Origin: Pogona vitticeps
Lineage: Eukaryota > Chordata > Lepidosauria > Squamata > Agamidae
DNA: 64,000 nt
Assembly: GCF_051106095.1 (NCBI RefSeq)
Contig: NC_135789.1
Location: 24,671,764 to 24,735,763, forward strand
Reading direction: 5' to 3'
Position 1 is the first letter of the stretch, and the number at the start of each line of letters is the position of its first letter. The notes beneath the pieces are model-generated. The model saw only the letters and a program-made list of their open reading frames with translations, ran no database searches and was not told the DNA's origin. Of this stretch, positions 22,273-54,216 are shown in pieces. The translations under genes were made by a program, and so were the position numbers.

Positions 22273-23979
22273 TCACTTGTCTTGAGAAGAAACAGTGAGC
22301 TCCTGGATTTTTTCACTAAGGTAGTCGGTATCCTTTTCAGTCAGATTTTCTGAGTCCGTCACGCTTTCCATCAGCTTCCAGCCTGTGCAGGGCTTCCCAG
22401 TTATTGGATCAATGACCCTTCCAACCTTGTACACTATCTCGGCAATGTCGTGCTTCACATCCTTACTCCTCCGTTGGGGCAAAGCCCTCAGAAGAACAAT
22501 GTCGCCCTCCGTACACTGCTTTTGGGGGTCGTAAGCGAAGTACGTTTTCCGTTTGTTATAGAACTGCAAAGAAGATGGGGGGAGAACATGAGGATCCATT
22601 CAAGGGCAGTCGTTTTCATTCAGAGAAAACCACAAGACACAAAGGCCAGGAAAAAAATGACATTGAGAATAAGATGGCTGAAAAGCTTTATTGTAGGCTG
22701 ATCCTTGGCCATCTTATCCATGCAAGAAGTCTATGGAAGCAGAGGAGCCAAGAACTGGTCTGAACAGTACAGGAAATGACTGTCAATCTCTTGGTCCAAA
22801 ATGTGCCATCATAACAAACTGGGCCCAAGCATGATAGTAGGAGGGCAATCAAATGTGAGCAGGAAGGAAAAAACACACTTAAGAATGTCTGTCCCTGTTT
22901 TTTCTGTAGGGTGCTTAGGTCTTGGGAGATTTGCTTTCCCCGGTCCAAAGCAGAGGGTGAACACAACAGGAAAGGCTTGCTGCCTGAAGGCACACAAAAA
23001 TGTGATTTAAAAAACTTCACTGGGAGGCAGAAGGAAATGCACCATTCTGTGCAGTCTGCCCTCTTGAGAACTGCAAGTCCCCAAGTTCCTGCAGATCTCT
23101 CCTCCACCCCAGAAGAAATATCCCGCAGAGCAGAAGAGGAGGAAAGGAGGGACAAGCACCAAGGGCTCGGAGACCATCAGCAAAGATGCTGAACCCCCCT
23201 GGAAGAGCAGAAAACAAACGCTGCAGAGAGAATTCACAGGGCAAACAAGTCTGGTCTCCAGCGCGTCAAACAAACCTGCAAGACAGCATCCAGAGGACAA
23301 TTTCGTACTCTTGCATAAGATAAAAGGAAACTCGTCAACCCTCTAGTTTATGACACTAGGAAAAGAGCTTCTGCAGCCTGGCTTCTCTGAGCAGTGAAGG
23401 TCGTTCTGTGCCAGCACATGGCTTCCATCACAAGGCAAATCTAGTAGGGTTTTTCAAGAGTTGAGATGGCCAAGGAGTGGTTCCCCAATCCCATTTCCCA
23501 GGCAGAAGAGGGATTTGAGCCCAGGTTTCCTCAATCCTGGTTTAACACTCTGGCTAATACACCACCCCCTGGGTCTTGTCAGAGGAATACCAGCGGGGAA
23601 AATAATAGATGGCGTCATTTCAAAAAATAAAAGTAGATTTCCTACTCATGGAGTTGCATACATGGAACTGTGAGTGAGGGGGATGTGAGATTACAAGTTT
23701 GGAGAGGCATGGAAGAAGGAATCCACTCATCTTTTATCTTAGCCTTCTAGCAAAAAAGGCACTTTTTGGGGGGACTTTCAAGCCTGAGGTTTACGAATGT
23801 GGTTTCCCAGTTTCCAAAGGGGGGGGTTTTCTTGATTCTGGAGGAAGCATTACCTTTAATACGTAGGGATCCAACACCAGCCGCGTCACTCTGACTTTGG
23901 CTGTTTCCCGCATTTTGGTCCCTATGACCTTCCCAATGATCCATTTGGCATGGACGCCTCCCCTGTTTAACGCAGACAT
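22273..23979 (-). CDS. MRPS17: MRPS17, mitochondrial small ribosomal subunit protein uS17m
   Basis: Two coding exons: 23854-23979 (ATG at 23979) and 22273-22563. Together they encode 138 aa, against 130 in human by memory. The donor is AAAG|GTAATG and the acceptor TTTGCAG. The protein begins [20 protein letters not shown] and continues with [50 protein letters not shown] and [14 protein letters not shown]. This is the S17/OB-fold core that binds 12S rRNA in the mitochondrial small subunit. The divergent C-terminal tail is typical of the mitochondrial form. An acceptor at about 24004 shows that the ATG exon is preceded by a non-coding exon, probably near 25332-25475. It is co-directional with NIPSNAP2, as in human. 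Confidence 0.95.
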
Positions 23980-25331
23980 GGCTCAATGGCAACCAACTGG
24001 GACCTTGAAAAATCAAACGCAAGCATTAATACCAAAATGCAGTGTGTGTTCAAGCTCCATGTAGCCAGAAACCCTTATGATAACATAAGCTTCCTGTATT
24101 TTTTAGCCATGATCCAGGAAAAATAAACACCTGAGAAAACTCATATAAGTTACTCCCCCCCCCCCCAAATTACTAGCTGGTCAAAAAGAATCACCCACTT
24201 ATTTTTTACACATACAAAGGATACTGTCGCCTTCTAGTTATTCTTGTCCCAAAAGACATGGGAACAAGTTTTTAAATAAACAGCTATTAAATTCCTAATC
24301 ATAGCTGAGATTGAACTTGGATAATGCTAGAGATCCTGAGCTCAACTTTTTCTTTTCTTTTAAAAATATTCTACTTTACCAAACAGATAAGGAGCCACCC
24401 CATAAAATAAACTGCTACACCACTATCCCATATATGTGCCTCTCAAAGTTTTGGTCTGCTTTGACACTGTTGACAAATTCTGCCACGACTTGATGCCCTC
24501 TTGATCTGTTAAAATAGAACAAGTATCAGTAAATCAACCTTCAGTAAACTCCACCAGGCACCTCCCCAGTGTGTTAACTACAATTCTCATCATTTTTAGC
24601 AAACACAACTCTTGGTATGTTGTCTGGGTAAAATGGACATGTACATATGAACGCTGCCAGGTTGGGAAAATAAATCAATTTTTTAAAAAGGTATTTATTA
24701 GGTCATCTGTGCTAAGTAACAGGCAAACAATAATTTATTGAACTTAATACTCCAGCCTTTTCTCTTGCAGGACCCAAGGTGATTTATAAATCAGATGTAA
24801 AACGGAGTAAGTTACAGTATTAAACAAATTGTGACATTAAAGCAAGTATGGAAGCAACACAAACATGTCAGAAAGGTTCTAGGAAGAAAAGGGGTCAGAC
24901 ATTAAACCTCTTAGGGTGACAAAAGCGATTTTGGGAGAAAGGGTGACCCTCCAGCAAGCACCCTCTCTCATCGTGGGCAATGAAGGTGATGGGTTTTGTA
25001 GTTCAGGAACAGCAGGCAGTTTCACAGGCTATAGGATAAGCAGGACAGGCGGGAAGGCTTGATCGTCGTAGAAACTGGGGCACGGGTGGGTCCCCCCTAG
25101 ATATTATTGGACTACAATTCCCATCAGCCCCATCCAGCAAAGCCGAAGGTGGGGGTTCTGGGATTTGTAGTCCTAGAGCATTTGGTGGGGGGGTCTTGCC
25201 ATAGAAATTAAGGATCTCAGGGGAGGGGGGGTCGCTTTTCTCCCTGCCCCCTACCAAGTCCCTGCCTAACTCCGGGGTCACCCCCTACACTCCGAAGCCC
25301 CAACGACCCTTCGCTCGAAGGAGCGCTTCTT

Positions 25332-25475
25332 ACTCTGCGTCCGCCTTTCTTGCCGAGCTGGAAGCCGGGAGGCGGACCAAGCGCCGGAAGAGGCGGAGCC
25401 AGCAGCTGAAAGCCGGGAGGCTTTCCGTGGCGGCCCTTCTAGGAACTCCGCCGGCGCCGACTCCATGACCTGTCT
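25332..25475 (-). promoter_or_regulatory. MRPS17: Probable MRPS17 promoter and non-coding first exon
   Basis: This is a CpG-rich patch in otherwise AT-rich DNA. On the minus strand CTCTTCCGGCGC (ETS-type) is followed by GCAGA|GTAAGAAG, a good splice donor at 25332/25331. It would join to the acceptor at about 24004, just upstream of the MRPS17 ATG. The transcription start is not determined. Confidence 0.6.
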
Positions 25476-25488
25476 GGGACTTGCCCGC

Positions 25489-25575
25489 GTGGCGTAGCGG
25501 GTAAAGGCGCCCGCACAGCTGCTAAGGGGGAGTGTATTGGACGCTGGGGAGCGGAGTTCGAGGCTGTCTTGAGGG
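25489..25575 (+). repeat. tRNA-like SINE head
   Basis: GTGGCGTAGCGGGTAAAGG resembles a Pol III A box, and GGAGTTCGAGGC about 50 bases on resembles a B box. There is no plausible acceptor stem or full cloverleaf, so I read it as a SINE 5' end and not a tRNA gene. It lies directly upstream of the MRPS17 promoter. Confidence 0.5.
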
Positions 25576-25599
25576 TTGATGTACAAACCTTAATTTAGA

Positions 25600-28435
25600 A
25601 AAACCTTATCGAGGGTTAGAGCTTCTTCATTGAAGAACTTAGCGTCTCTAGGAACATAAGTGCACGAAAAATAAATTTAACTAATTAAAATTCTCATTTG
25701 TCAAGAAGGGAGAGGGAGGTTTTGCCTGTTGGGTAAAACAGAAACCAAGAACAGGGTGGTGGAATTCTGGAGGCTGGCAGGTTGATTTCAAAACTTGATT
25801 TTGTTGCTCTCCTTGTTTTGATTGTTGTGGGTTGTAATCTGAAATCAACCTGTTACCCTTAAAGCTGCCACCAGCTTGTTCTTACTTTGGTTTCTATACA
25901 ATAAGTCATATTGTATAGAATATGTAAATATATACTGTAGATGTGTGTTTCAATGAGGTGGATTTTTTTTTCCTTTACCCTGCTGTCAGGGGAGCTGTTG
26001 GTACTTGTCATTCAGCATTACAAAATGGTGACCTAGAATTGTAACCTAAATAGCAGTATGAGTGGATTGTAATCTACAAGTTCCTCCTGGAACAAATATA
26101 AATCGCTGATATAAAGATAAGATCGGAAAGAAATCTGTGACTTTTAAACATGCCCAAGGCTTTTTTTAAAGTGGGTAGGGCTATACATGCAAAAACAGAC
26201 TAAAATCTGCATGTGACATAGACACTAGGTTTTTAAGTCCTGCTTGCGTTTTCCATCTCTCAGAGTGGTGTTTATTCGTTCCTTTTTAATATTTGTATAC
26301 TTACTGTTTTTAGCTTTAATATTGTCTTTTAATGATGTGAGCTCCCTCTCTATACTCGTTCTTTGCATTAAATACAGTACTGGCTTTTAATGGCGTAAAC
26401 CACTGTTGTATACTCATTGTCTTCCACTTTAAATTGTCTTTCAAGAATGCAAGCCGCCTTGGGTTCTTTTTAAGGAGAAAGGTGGGGTAAAAATATTTTA
26501 AATAAAATAAATAAGGATTGGCCTGCATGTGCTGCAAATTTGGCACATTTAGAAACTCCCATAAATTAAATTTTCGTAAGATCGAGGCAAAAATAGGGGA
26601 AAAACAAGACAGTGATTTTAAGTGAGACCATCATCAGAAAATAGGCGGTGGAATTCACAGCCTGAACAGGCAGGTATTATTGCAAAGGGCTGCACAATAT
26701 ATTTTTTTACACTTGGCTGATGCAGTAAGGAAATGCGCTGGTTTTCAGTGGGCATTCTCTTTTCATAAAGGATCTCCTTTCCCTCCTTTGGAATGCCTTG
26801 CGTTTTGCAAAGGAGTCCTAGGGAATCCTTTAGGTGCACACACTCATGCTGTCCAGAAAGTGTGACCGAACCCCAGGACTGCCCAGCACCTCCCTGCAGG
26901 TGGCCGTGGATTGCTCGTGGCAAACCAAATGCCTTTTGGATAACGTTTTGGAAGCAGTTAGCCGTTGTTAGTCTGTGCAAGCACATAAAGCAAAATCGAA
27001 AGAAACAAAGCCAGACAAGATAAGTCAAAAACAGGTGGCACCTTAAAGACTATTATATTTTAATGTGAGCTTTTGTGGGCCCGTCAACTTCGTCAGATGT
27101 AGGGAAACAGAAGAAAATATTGAATGAAATACTGTATTACATCATAAGCCAAATTACTGCATGTAAATGTGCCATACATCCAAGAGAACAGTATGTAACT
27201 AATATTTCATTCAACATTTTCCTCTGTTTCCCTGCGTCTTCCGGGGGGGGGGGGGGAACGGCTTGGGACCAATCCTTCACAGATATGGGGGTCCTACAGT
27301 ATTCGCCTCCCACAGCAGCCCAGCAGTTGCTTTTTGGCATGCGCTCACTAAAAGGACATGGGAGCCCCTTTACCTTTCTGTCTTTGTTCCCTAGCTGGTA
27401 GTATATACCATTAAAGTTTGAGAAAATTCCTTTTTGGACTATAGCTCTCATAATCCCCAGGCAGCAGTCTGGGAGTTGTAGTCCAAAAAAGAACTACAGA
27501 GACATACCACTTCTGACTCCTGTTTACAGGTTGTTCATTGTTTCTGAAGAGCCATTCTTCCTCTTCCTAACCACAAGCAATTCCTACACATCGTTATTAC
27601 AGCCTTGCTTTCTGCTTGTCAGCCGCACCTCCCTCCTCAGCTCTGAAAATAAGAGAAAATACTCTGTTACCCCCCTAGTGGTAAATTCTGATACTGCAAT
27701 GCAAGAATATTCACAAAAGGGAAAAAGTCAGAACCAAATGTAATGTGGACTTCCCCTGTCTGACAAAGCAGATTCATCCAGGAAGGTTCACACTGAATTA
27801 TAAGAGTTAGTCTTTAAGATGCCACTAAATTTTTGGTCTTTTTTCCCCCTGGGGATTCCTGAGGACGGGTAAGAGAATGGTGCAAATCTGAATACTTTCT
27901 CTCTAAATCCCTCTAAAAATATCTTAGGAAGTAACTCCTGAAACCAACTAGGAGTTACTTCTGAAGCGTAAGCAATTTAGGTATAACACATTATTTTAAA
28001 AACCTTTGTAGCTATTCATTTCATTGCATGTTCCCTGCAAAGTAACTACATTATCTGAACTCATTATATCCAAACTCTGATTACCAATAGGCCCCATCTT
28101 TGTTTTTCTACCTGCCCAGGTTGTCAGCCCTGTCTATATCTAGTGGCAGAGAATTCCACAGTTGAACAAGGCTCTGTGTGAAAAGATGCTTCCTTGAATC
28201 TGTTCTGAATCTTCCAGTGTATTAGACCAGCATGAGGGATGCGAAGCTAACAAAAAGAGAGAGAGAAAGAGAGAAATTTGAGCCAGTATCCTGTGAACTG
28301 TATGACTAACGAGTTACAGTATTTGAACCCAGGTCTCTTTTGTCCAGTTATTTGAATCCAGGTTTCTTCTCAGCCAGACCGCTTCTTTTCTTGCTGCTTT
28401 TAATTCATTAAAGGTTAATGGCGTTTAACATTTTT
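25600..28435. other. Intergenic, old repeats only
   Basis: No exon is recognised. Visible pieces are a LINE/SINE 3' tail at about 26400-26518 (GCAAGCCGCCTTGGGTTC, then GGAGAAAGGTGGGG and AATAAA runs), a fragment at 27035-27105 of the repeat also seen at 9478, a poly-G run at 27243-27256, and a hAT-like palindrome at 27431-27490 (TTTTTGGACTATAG and GTAGTCCAAAAA). A related ACTACAATTCCCA palindrome lies at 25110-25177. Confidence 0.6.
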
Positions 28436-28439
28436 ATTG

Positions 28440-28722
28440 ATTCATTGGAAAGGTAGTGTCGGAGGAGAGCTTTGCAGATTCCCCCCTGGACGGCCAGAAA
28501 GATGAGCACGTGGGTCCTGAATCAAATCAAGCCTGAACTCTTTGGAGGCAAAAATGTGGAAACTAAGTCTGTCCCACTTTGAGCACCTTGTGAGAAGGCG
28601 GGATTCCCTAGAAGAGACCATCATGCTGGGGAAAGCTGAAGGCAGCAGGAAAAGAGGAAGACCCAGTACGAGATGGACTGACCCCCTCAAGGAAGCCAGA
28701 GGGTTGAGTCTACAAGACAATG
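28440..28722 (+). mobile_element. RTE-like LINE C-terminal fragment
   Basis: The translation contains LSLSHFEHLVRRRDSLEETI followed by MLGKAEGSRKRGRPSTRWTD and SLKEARGLS-like sequence. This is the conserved C-terminal region of RTE/BovB-related LINEs. Related minus-strand fragments lie at 31849-32100 and 53480-53711. It is joined abruptly to CR1 sequence at about 28722. Confidence 0.65.
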
Positions 28723-29430
28723 TCTTCTGGAGGGCTAATGTTGTCCCTATCTTTAAAAAGGGCAAGAAAGATGAACCTGGGAACTACAGGTCAGTCAACC
28801 TGACATCAATCTCAGAAAAAATTCTGGAACAAATTTTAAAACAGTTACTATGCAAGCATCTAGAAAACAAAGCACTGTAGTAATAATTAGAAGCCAACTC
28901 AGATTTGTCAAGAACAAGTCCTACAAGATTAATCTGATCTCCTTTTTTAATGTTGGTTGGTTGGTTGGTTGGTTGGTTGGTTGGTTGGTTGGTTGGTTGA
29001 TTGCACTTATACCCCGCCCATCTAGTCAATTGACTACTCTGGGCAGCTATTTTATCTTTGTATACTATGACCGCCTGGTAAAACTTTACTTCGATCACGT
29101 AACCTCCCTGACAGACAGAGGGAATGCTGTAGACATAGTATATCTTGACTTCAGCAAAGCTTTTGACCAAGTGCCACACAATATCCTGATTAGCAAGCTA
29201 ACTAGGTGTGGGTTGGATAGATCAAGAGTCAGGTGAATACACAATAGGCTACAGAATAATACTCCAAGGGTGATGATTAATGGGGTCCTTCTCCAACTGG
29301 GAGGAGGTAACAAGTGGAGTACCCCAAGGCTCAGTCCTGGGTCCAGTGGTCTTCAGCATTTTTATTAATCACTTGGATGAGGAAGTGAAGGAAATGCTTG
29401 TTAAATTTGTGGATGACACAACATTGGGTG
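28723..29430 (+). mobile_element. CR1 LINE reverse-transcriptase fragment
   Basis: NVVPIFKKGKKDEPGNYRSV, NLTSISEKILEQILK, then AVDIVYLDFSKAFDQVPHNI and GVPQGSVLGPVVFSIFINHL are classical CR1 reverse-transcriptase motifs spread over several frames. The copy is decayed and lacks both ends. It is interrupted at about 28950-29047 by a TTGG tract and a SINE-like tail. Confidence 0.85.
28952..29047 (+). repeat. (TTGG)n plus SINE-like tail inside CR1
   Basis: About twelve TTGG units lead into TATACCCCGCCCATCTAGTC and GACTACTCTGGGCAGC, a frequent squamate SINE/LINE 3' sequence. The CR1 reading resumes on its right, so this was inserted into the CR1. Confidence 0.75.
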
Positions 29431-29724
29431 GAATAGCTAATATTTTTATTTATTTATTTATACCCTGGAAGAGCGAAACAAAATTCAAAATGGTCTTGAT
29501 AGGCTGGAGCACTGAGCTGAAAACAACGGAATGGAATTTAACAGAGATAAGTGCAAAGTACTGCAACTGGGATTACATCTTATGGTAGCTTTGCCCCATT
29601 GCAAAGCATTGGAAGTGGTGGCTATTTGAATGCTTTCAGCCTACAACTCTCATCTGTCCTTGCTAGCATAGCCAATGGTGAATAATTATGATAGTTGCTG
29701 TTCAGATATATGGGACTCGTTCAG

Positions 29725-30040
29725 CCCTGGAAGGCAGCCCATCTAGGAGAAGGGAAACTCTGACTTCAAACCTCCACTGCCTTGTGGCTAGATCCACTGA
29801 TGGAAAAGGCTTCAGGAGTCAACCTCGAGGCAAAATCCGGAGCTGGAATCCTGGAGGCAGTTTGTGTCGTTCTGCCAACTCCTGCAACGTTGCTGGAACC
29901 AGTCATATTGGCTCTTGCCTTTCCATTGGACCATTTCAGTGATGTAGAGAGGGGGGATTTGCTGGTTGGGTAACAGCCTATCCTCCATATTATTTTACCC
30001 AGGCTTCGTGCTTTGGAGAGGACACTCCAGCTTCGCATGC
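29725..30040 (+). repeat. Dispersed repeat, unknown family, copy A
   Basis: The sequence from GCAGCCCATCTAGGAGAAGG to GGAGAGGACACTCCAGCTT is found again, inverted, at 43103-43412 with clear but imperfect similarity. It has no recognisable coding motif or terminal signature. Confidence 0.7.
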
Positions 30041-30233
30041 AGCATCAAAGTCCTCCATACAGAGCACGCTACCATTGTCTCTTGCGACGGAAGGATGCCT
30101 AACCTAACTTGACTTTACAAGACCAGAGCTGTGGGTGGGAGTGGGCATTTCGGAGATTGCTCATTCATGGGGTCTCCATAATTCAGGGCTGGCTGGATAT
30201 ATCACATTTTTTATTACTGAACAAAGGAGCCAC

Positions 30234-30327
30234 TTTCCAGCATTCCACTAAAGTTGCACTGTGTGTATGTGTATATATACATATACATACACATACACAC
30301 AGTGCAACTTTAGTGGAATGCTGGAAA
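30234..30327. repeat. 94-bp near-perfect palindrome
   Basis: TTTCCAGCATTCCACTAAAG through GCACTGTGTGTATGTG is followed, after a short TATATACATA spacer, by its exact reverse complement ending CTTTAGTGGAATGCTGGAAA. The arms are about 40 bases. It could be a fold-back MITE or a hairpin RNA source; no target duplication is obvious. Confidence 0.85.
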
Positions 30328-31068
30328 TCCTTATAAAAATCGACTGCATTCACATTTATAATGCTCTCTCTCTCCCCCCCACCCCTTTTGCACCATCTGT
30401 CAGTTAAAAATCCCCTGGGGTGACATCCCTGGGAGGGGTTTCACAATCACCGAGGCAGGAAATGGTTTACGTCCCTCCCATCACCTGGCAAAGTAAATTA
30501 TTTGATTTCTCTAAAGGTAGCCGAGCTGACAGGCTCCAGGGCAGAGCAAACGGAGGAAGGTGAGCCCCTACCCTCCCGCCCCAGCACTCCTCGAGTGCAA
30601 TTATTTCCACCGTAGTGATGGATAGATGGGCGATCCAAGGCATCCTTTCGGATTAAATGCCTGATTTGTTTATATATAAAAAAGTCTCCATTTGAGAAAA
30701 GGCACAAAGGAGCCAATTTGGACTCCAGCTGTGGGCACACTGAAGCACCCGGGCAACCTTGAGGTAAGAAAAGTCAGGGGATCGGGACCTTCCTTCAGAC
30801 CCCTGAGCGGTTTTCTTCTCCTGTCATTGAATCAGAGCAGCGGGCGGGCGGTGGAATAATGGAATATAATAAAGGAGAAACAGGATGAATCAAACATGAG
30901 GCGTCTGTGCCTGGCAGGAGTGGCTTCTGCATTTTGCGTGTGTGGTGTGAATTTCTGGATCGAAATCTTATCAGTCTGGGCAACAGGAAAGCAAGCAAGG
31001 AGAGCAGGGTGGAAAAATAGTGTGCAATATATATGTATTTGTACCAATGGAGATTTCCACCTTGCATG

Positions 31069-31170
<102 letters not shown>

Positions 31171-31848
31171 CCCCCCTTCCATGGGGTGTGTTTCCACTGG
31201 CAGCCAGCTGCCGAAAACAGCTGCTGGGGGTGACTTCGGCTGGCGGTATTGTCTGGGCTTGACCTCCACCACATTTCTGCCTCCAGTTCCTCTGGGGAGG
31301 TTTGGCTCCTCTTTCTTGTATTGCCCCCCCGGGGGGGGGATATTTCGCTTGGGGGCCCCACATGGTCTTTCTTCTGGAGGTGCACAGCCCAACCAACGTG
31401 CTCGAAACGTCCTTGGGGAATGATGATGATGATGATGTTCCAGAGCAGGGGAGTTCCAAGTCTAGAAATCTCCCGGTGGGATCACCCCCTGGCGACACCT
31501 TTTGAAGGGGGCTGCTTTTCTTGTCTGCAATGTGGAGCAAAGGGTCTACTTTCCAGGGGTGTCGTGACAAGACCACGCCTTCCTGTGGCGAACCTGCCTG
31601 CCCCTTAAGATCCACTGCCAGGATCCTCCCTTCGGAGCTGAGAAAGGGCCCGATCAAGTTGCATGGTGGAGGGGTGTGATGTTGCTTTTAACCTCAGGCA
31701 GCCAAATGTCTTGAGCAAGGCCTGAGTAGAAGTGTGAACTACCCAGCAACAGGATCTTCTCGGTGCTGGCACCCCCAAGTTCTGAAACCCCCTCTCCTCG
31801 GTGTATTCTATGTATCTTGTTATCTTTTGGTAGCCCTGTGCCACCAAC

Positions 31849-32100
31849 TCATCCCTCACTTTTGGAGATCCCACGAACCAGCGATCCCCGAAATGTCCCA
31901 TCCTCCATGGCCCGGCTCAGCTCATGCAAACTCAAGGCGGTGGCTTCCTTTATTGAGTCAACCCATCTCATATTGGGGTCCTCCTCTTTTCCTGCTGCTT
32001 TCCGCCTTTCCCAGTATTTCTGCCTTTTCTCGAAGTGCTCAAAATAGGACAGACTCTGTTTCAACATGTTTGCCTCTAGAGAGCGTTCAGGCTTGATTTG
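31849..32100 (-). mobile_element. RTE-like LINE fragment, minus strand
   Basis: The minus-strand translation shows LSYFEHFEKRQ, WVDSIKEATALSLHELSRAM and SLVRGISKSE, the C-terminal end of the same RTE-like family as 28440-28722. It is frame-broken and short. Confidence 0.6.
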
Positions 32101-32439
32101 ATGTAGGACCCCCTTGTTTGTCTTTCTGGCAGCTGAGGGTAAACAAAGTTTTCCTTCAGCACCACATTTAGAACCATTCCCCCCCTCCCGTCAGCTTTCT
32201 TCTCTCTCCAGCTGACTCAGACATACATAGCAATCAGAAATGGCATATAGTCCCTATATGATCTGTTTATTTATCTGGCTGTGCTTGTCCTGCAACCAGT
32301 TGTTTTAACTCCAACCCACCTTGGAGACCAATATTTCTTAGAAATATTTACTGTCATCAATAATCAAGGATGAAGGGTGATTTTCACTCTCAGTGTCTGA
32401 CATGTAATTAATTGGATTTTTAAAACAGACAGACAAACT

Positions 32440-33340
32440 TTGAATGGACCCAGCCAGAGGTTGGGAGTTCAGTTCCCCCCCCCCCACAGGGCGTCTTTGA
32501 CAGGGGTTGGACTGGATGATCTTGAGGGTCCCATTTAAAAAAAAATACTTCTCAGCTCTATGGGACATGAGGAAGATATTTTTGAAGGCTGGTTGAATAC
32601 TGAAGGCAGTTTCACCTGGCGCACAACGTCCAGGGTGTTGAATTGCAACGCATACCGTCCTGAACCATATAGGGGCATCGTTTGGGTGGAGAGATTTCAA
32701 GTCTTCTTGTGGAGCCATTAAGAGAAAAGAGAGTGCATTCTTTTTTTTAGCCCTGATAAACGTTCAGCTACATGCCTGGCAGGCAGGAAATTATGCCTGT
32801 CCAAAAACTCCGCTCCGCTCTTTAAATATTTCTCCCTAATCTTCAGGCACACTTAAGAGGCGTCAACCTTTGTAGGGCAGAATTCCCTGAGGGTAAATGC
32901 AATTTCCAACGCAGTGACACATACCTTTGTGGTATTCACAAGGTGTTCCTCATCCCCCCTTCGCTGCGAATTCTGCCCAAACGCAGGTTTAATTTGGAGA
33001 CTGAGCCAACAGTTAAAACGTGTTAAAAGAATCAGATTAAAAGTTTATATAGACAACCTTCATTTAAACAGGTTCTTATCATTGATCTCAGAACTGCAGA
33101 GGTCCCTATAGATCATCCAGTCAAGAAGACGCCACAGGGGAAGCAAATTCTCAGCCTCTGGCTCCACAGCCAGAGACCTAAACCCCTGAGCTATCCAGCA
33201 ATTAGTTTTATAAAAATAATTAATTATTATAATCTTAGAACTGCAGAGCTGGAAGGGACCCTATAAGATCATCCAGTCCAGCCCCTGCCAAGGAGGTCCT
33301 GTCGGGAATTGAACTCCTAACCTCTGCGTCCAGATGCCGA
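32440..33340. repeat. Three fragments of the tRNA/CR1-tail SINE
   Basis: Fragments lie at 32445-32540 (plus; CCAGAGGTTGGGAGTTCAG and GACTGGATGATC), 33090-33205 (minus; GGCTCCACAGCCAGAGACC) and 33235-33325 (minus; GCAGAGCTGGAAGGGACC). All match the family at 315-752. Most of 33345-35140 appears unique with no exon that I can identify; 34150-34350 may hold another decayed minus copy. Confidence 0.6.
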
Positions 33341-35167
33341 AAGCGTGTCCCAGAGATCACTCTGGCGAAGCTTTTTTTGGGGGGGAGGGTCAGACATGCA
33401 CAGTAACTCCTCTGAAGGACTCCTTGCCTGCTATTTTATAGACCCCCAACCCATCCACCCACCCATGCTGGTTTTTAGCCTCTCCTGCTTCAGATTCTGG
33501 CCCTACTCACACCAGACATGCGGGTTCTCCCTGGATCAATTCTTATCCCAGAACGCCACCCTCGAGCCCCAGAGAGCGCGATGAGCTGAAAGTGGTCCAG
33601 CACCTTTCAAGTTCGGACAAAATTCCGGAGGGAATTCCCCACTCTCTGGGTTAATGGAGTCGCCAGCCTTTACAGCGGGATTCTTTTTCAAAATATTACC
33701 CCCTCTAGTTTTTAGGCGGCGGTGGTGGCTCACACCTGGCATTTTCAGGGGGCTTCACTGATCCCAGGGAAAGGTGTGGTATGCAAAATTGGCCACCCTC
33801 TTTAGCCTTTTGTGGGGCAAATTTGTGATGTGGAATGGGGCTGTGTATGCAGTGAGAAATACAGATCCTCAACCAGTCTTGGGGGCTGGAAGCAGACCCG
33901 TTCCTTAACCAAGATCTTTAAAGCCAGTCACGTCCCCTTTGTAAATTTATTTAACTCTCGTCCTCTATGGAAGAATAGGAAGCCAGGGTTTCTCGGATAG
34001 AGCTCTGGCTTCCTCGGGCAATCTAGATCTGCCTGCAGATTTGGGTTAATTTTATACCTGTGAATGTGAAATCTATAAATTAGCCCTGTGCAGTAAATGA
34101 ATTGAAAATTATGTTGTGCTCTCCAGTTGTATCTGAGTTACGGGGAACCCTTCCTAGGGGTTTTCCTGCTGATGCTCTGAGACACCCCCCCTGGCACCTT
34201 GCCCGAAGCTGCATTGCAGGCAGTGGATCTGCCACCCTGGGACCCTCTAGTTGATCTCTGATGGTCTCTCTCCCAGGAAGCAAAGTGGGGATTAAAATCC
34301 TCAGCTATTCCCGGCTCAGCAACCCAGCCCTCCAACCCACTGAGCTATGCCAGTTCAGCCCTCTGCAAAAGCGAGGGTTTATTCGTTAACTCTCTGGGAG
34401 GAAATGTCCTTTCCTACAACTGGCAGCCGCCCCCTCTCCCCAAATTGTAATCTTGGCATTTTTTTCCTCCTTTCGCCTTCCCTCCAAAGGTAAATAAAGG
34501 TGTTCTTAGATGAAATACCTGCAGCCGCATCGTTGGCTTGTGCGTCTCACTTTAGCCGAGCCTTCCAGGCGAAACATTTTTGTGCTAGCCGGAAACGGTT
34601 TGAATCAAGGGTCTGCAGATGCAATCCTCAGCCAGTGAGACTGTTTCTGTGGCCCCGATCCCATTACACCCCAGGGGACGGGAAAGTGTCCTGTGGCCAA
34701 AGAGCCCGGGTTTCTCTTTCAAACTAATTTCAGGGGTCCCTGCAGCGTTCCGGACCAAAAATGAAATGTATTTTTTTCCAAAACTGAAAATTGGTTTCTT
34801 TTTTTAAAAAAAAAATTATTGCATTTTTGGGGTCCTCCAGGCAGCTTCCAGAGGATCTTAGACACAGATAATGGGTGCCTGCCTTTTATTTTTGTTTTCT
34901 GCTATGTTTTAATCAGGAGTTTTACTCCATATTTCATTACTGGTGGCTGTCTTGAGGGCTTTGTGTAATGCAATGCAATGAATGGAACTTCCATGTTCAG
35001 GAGCACCGTATCTGTGTGTCAATTGATAGGGGCCAAGAAACAGCAGTAAGCCATTCCCCCCCGAATAAACGTGCATAGGGTTGTGCTGTTAACAGCACCA
35101 CTTTCTGTTTACGCTGCAGCTTCTCTTATTCTTTAATCCTAGGCATAGCGGCGGAGGCTTTTCAGAA

Positions 35168-54216
<19,049 letters not shown>

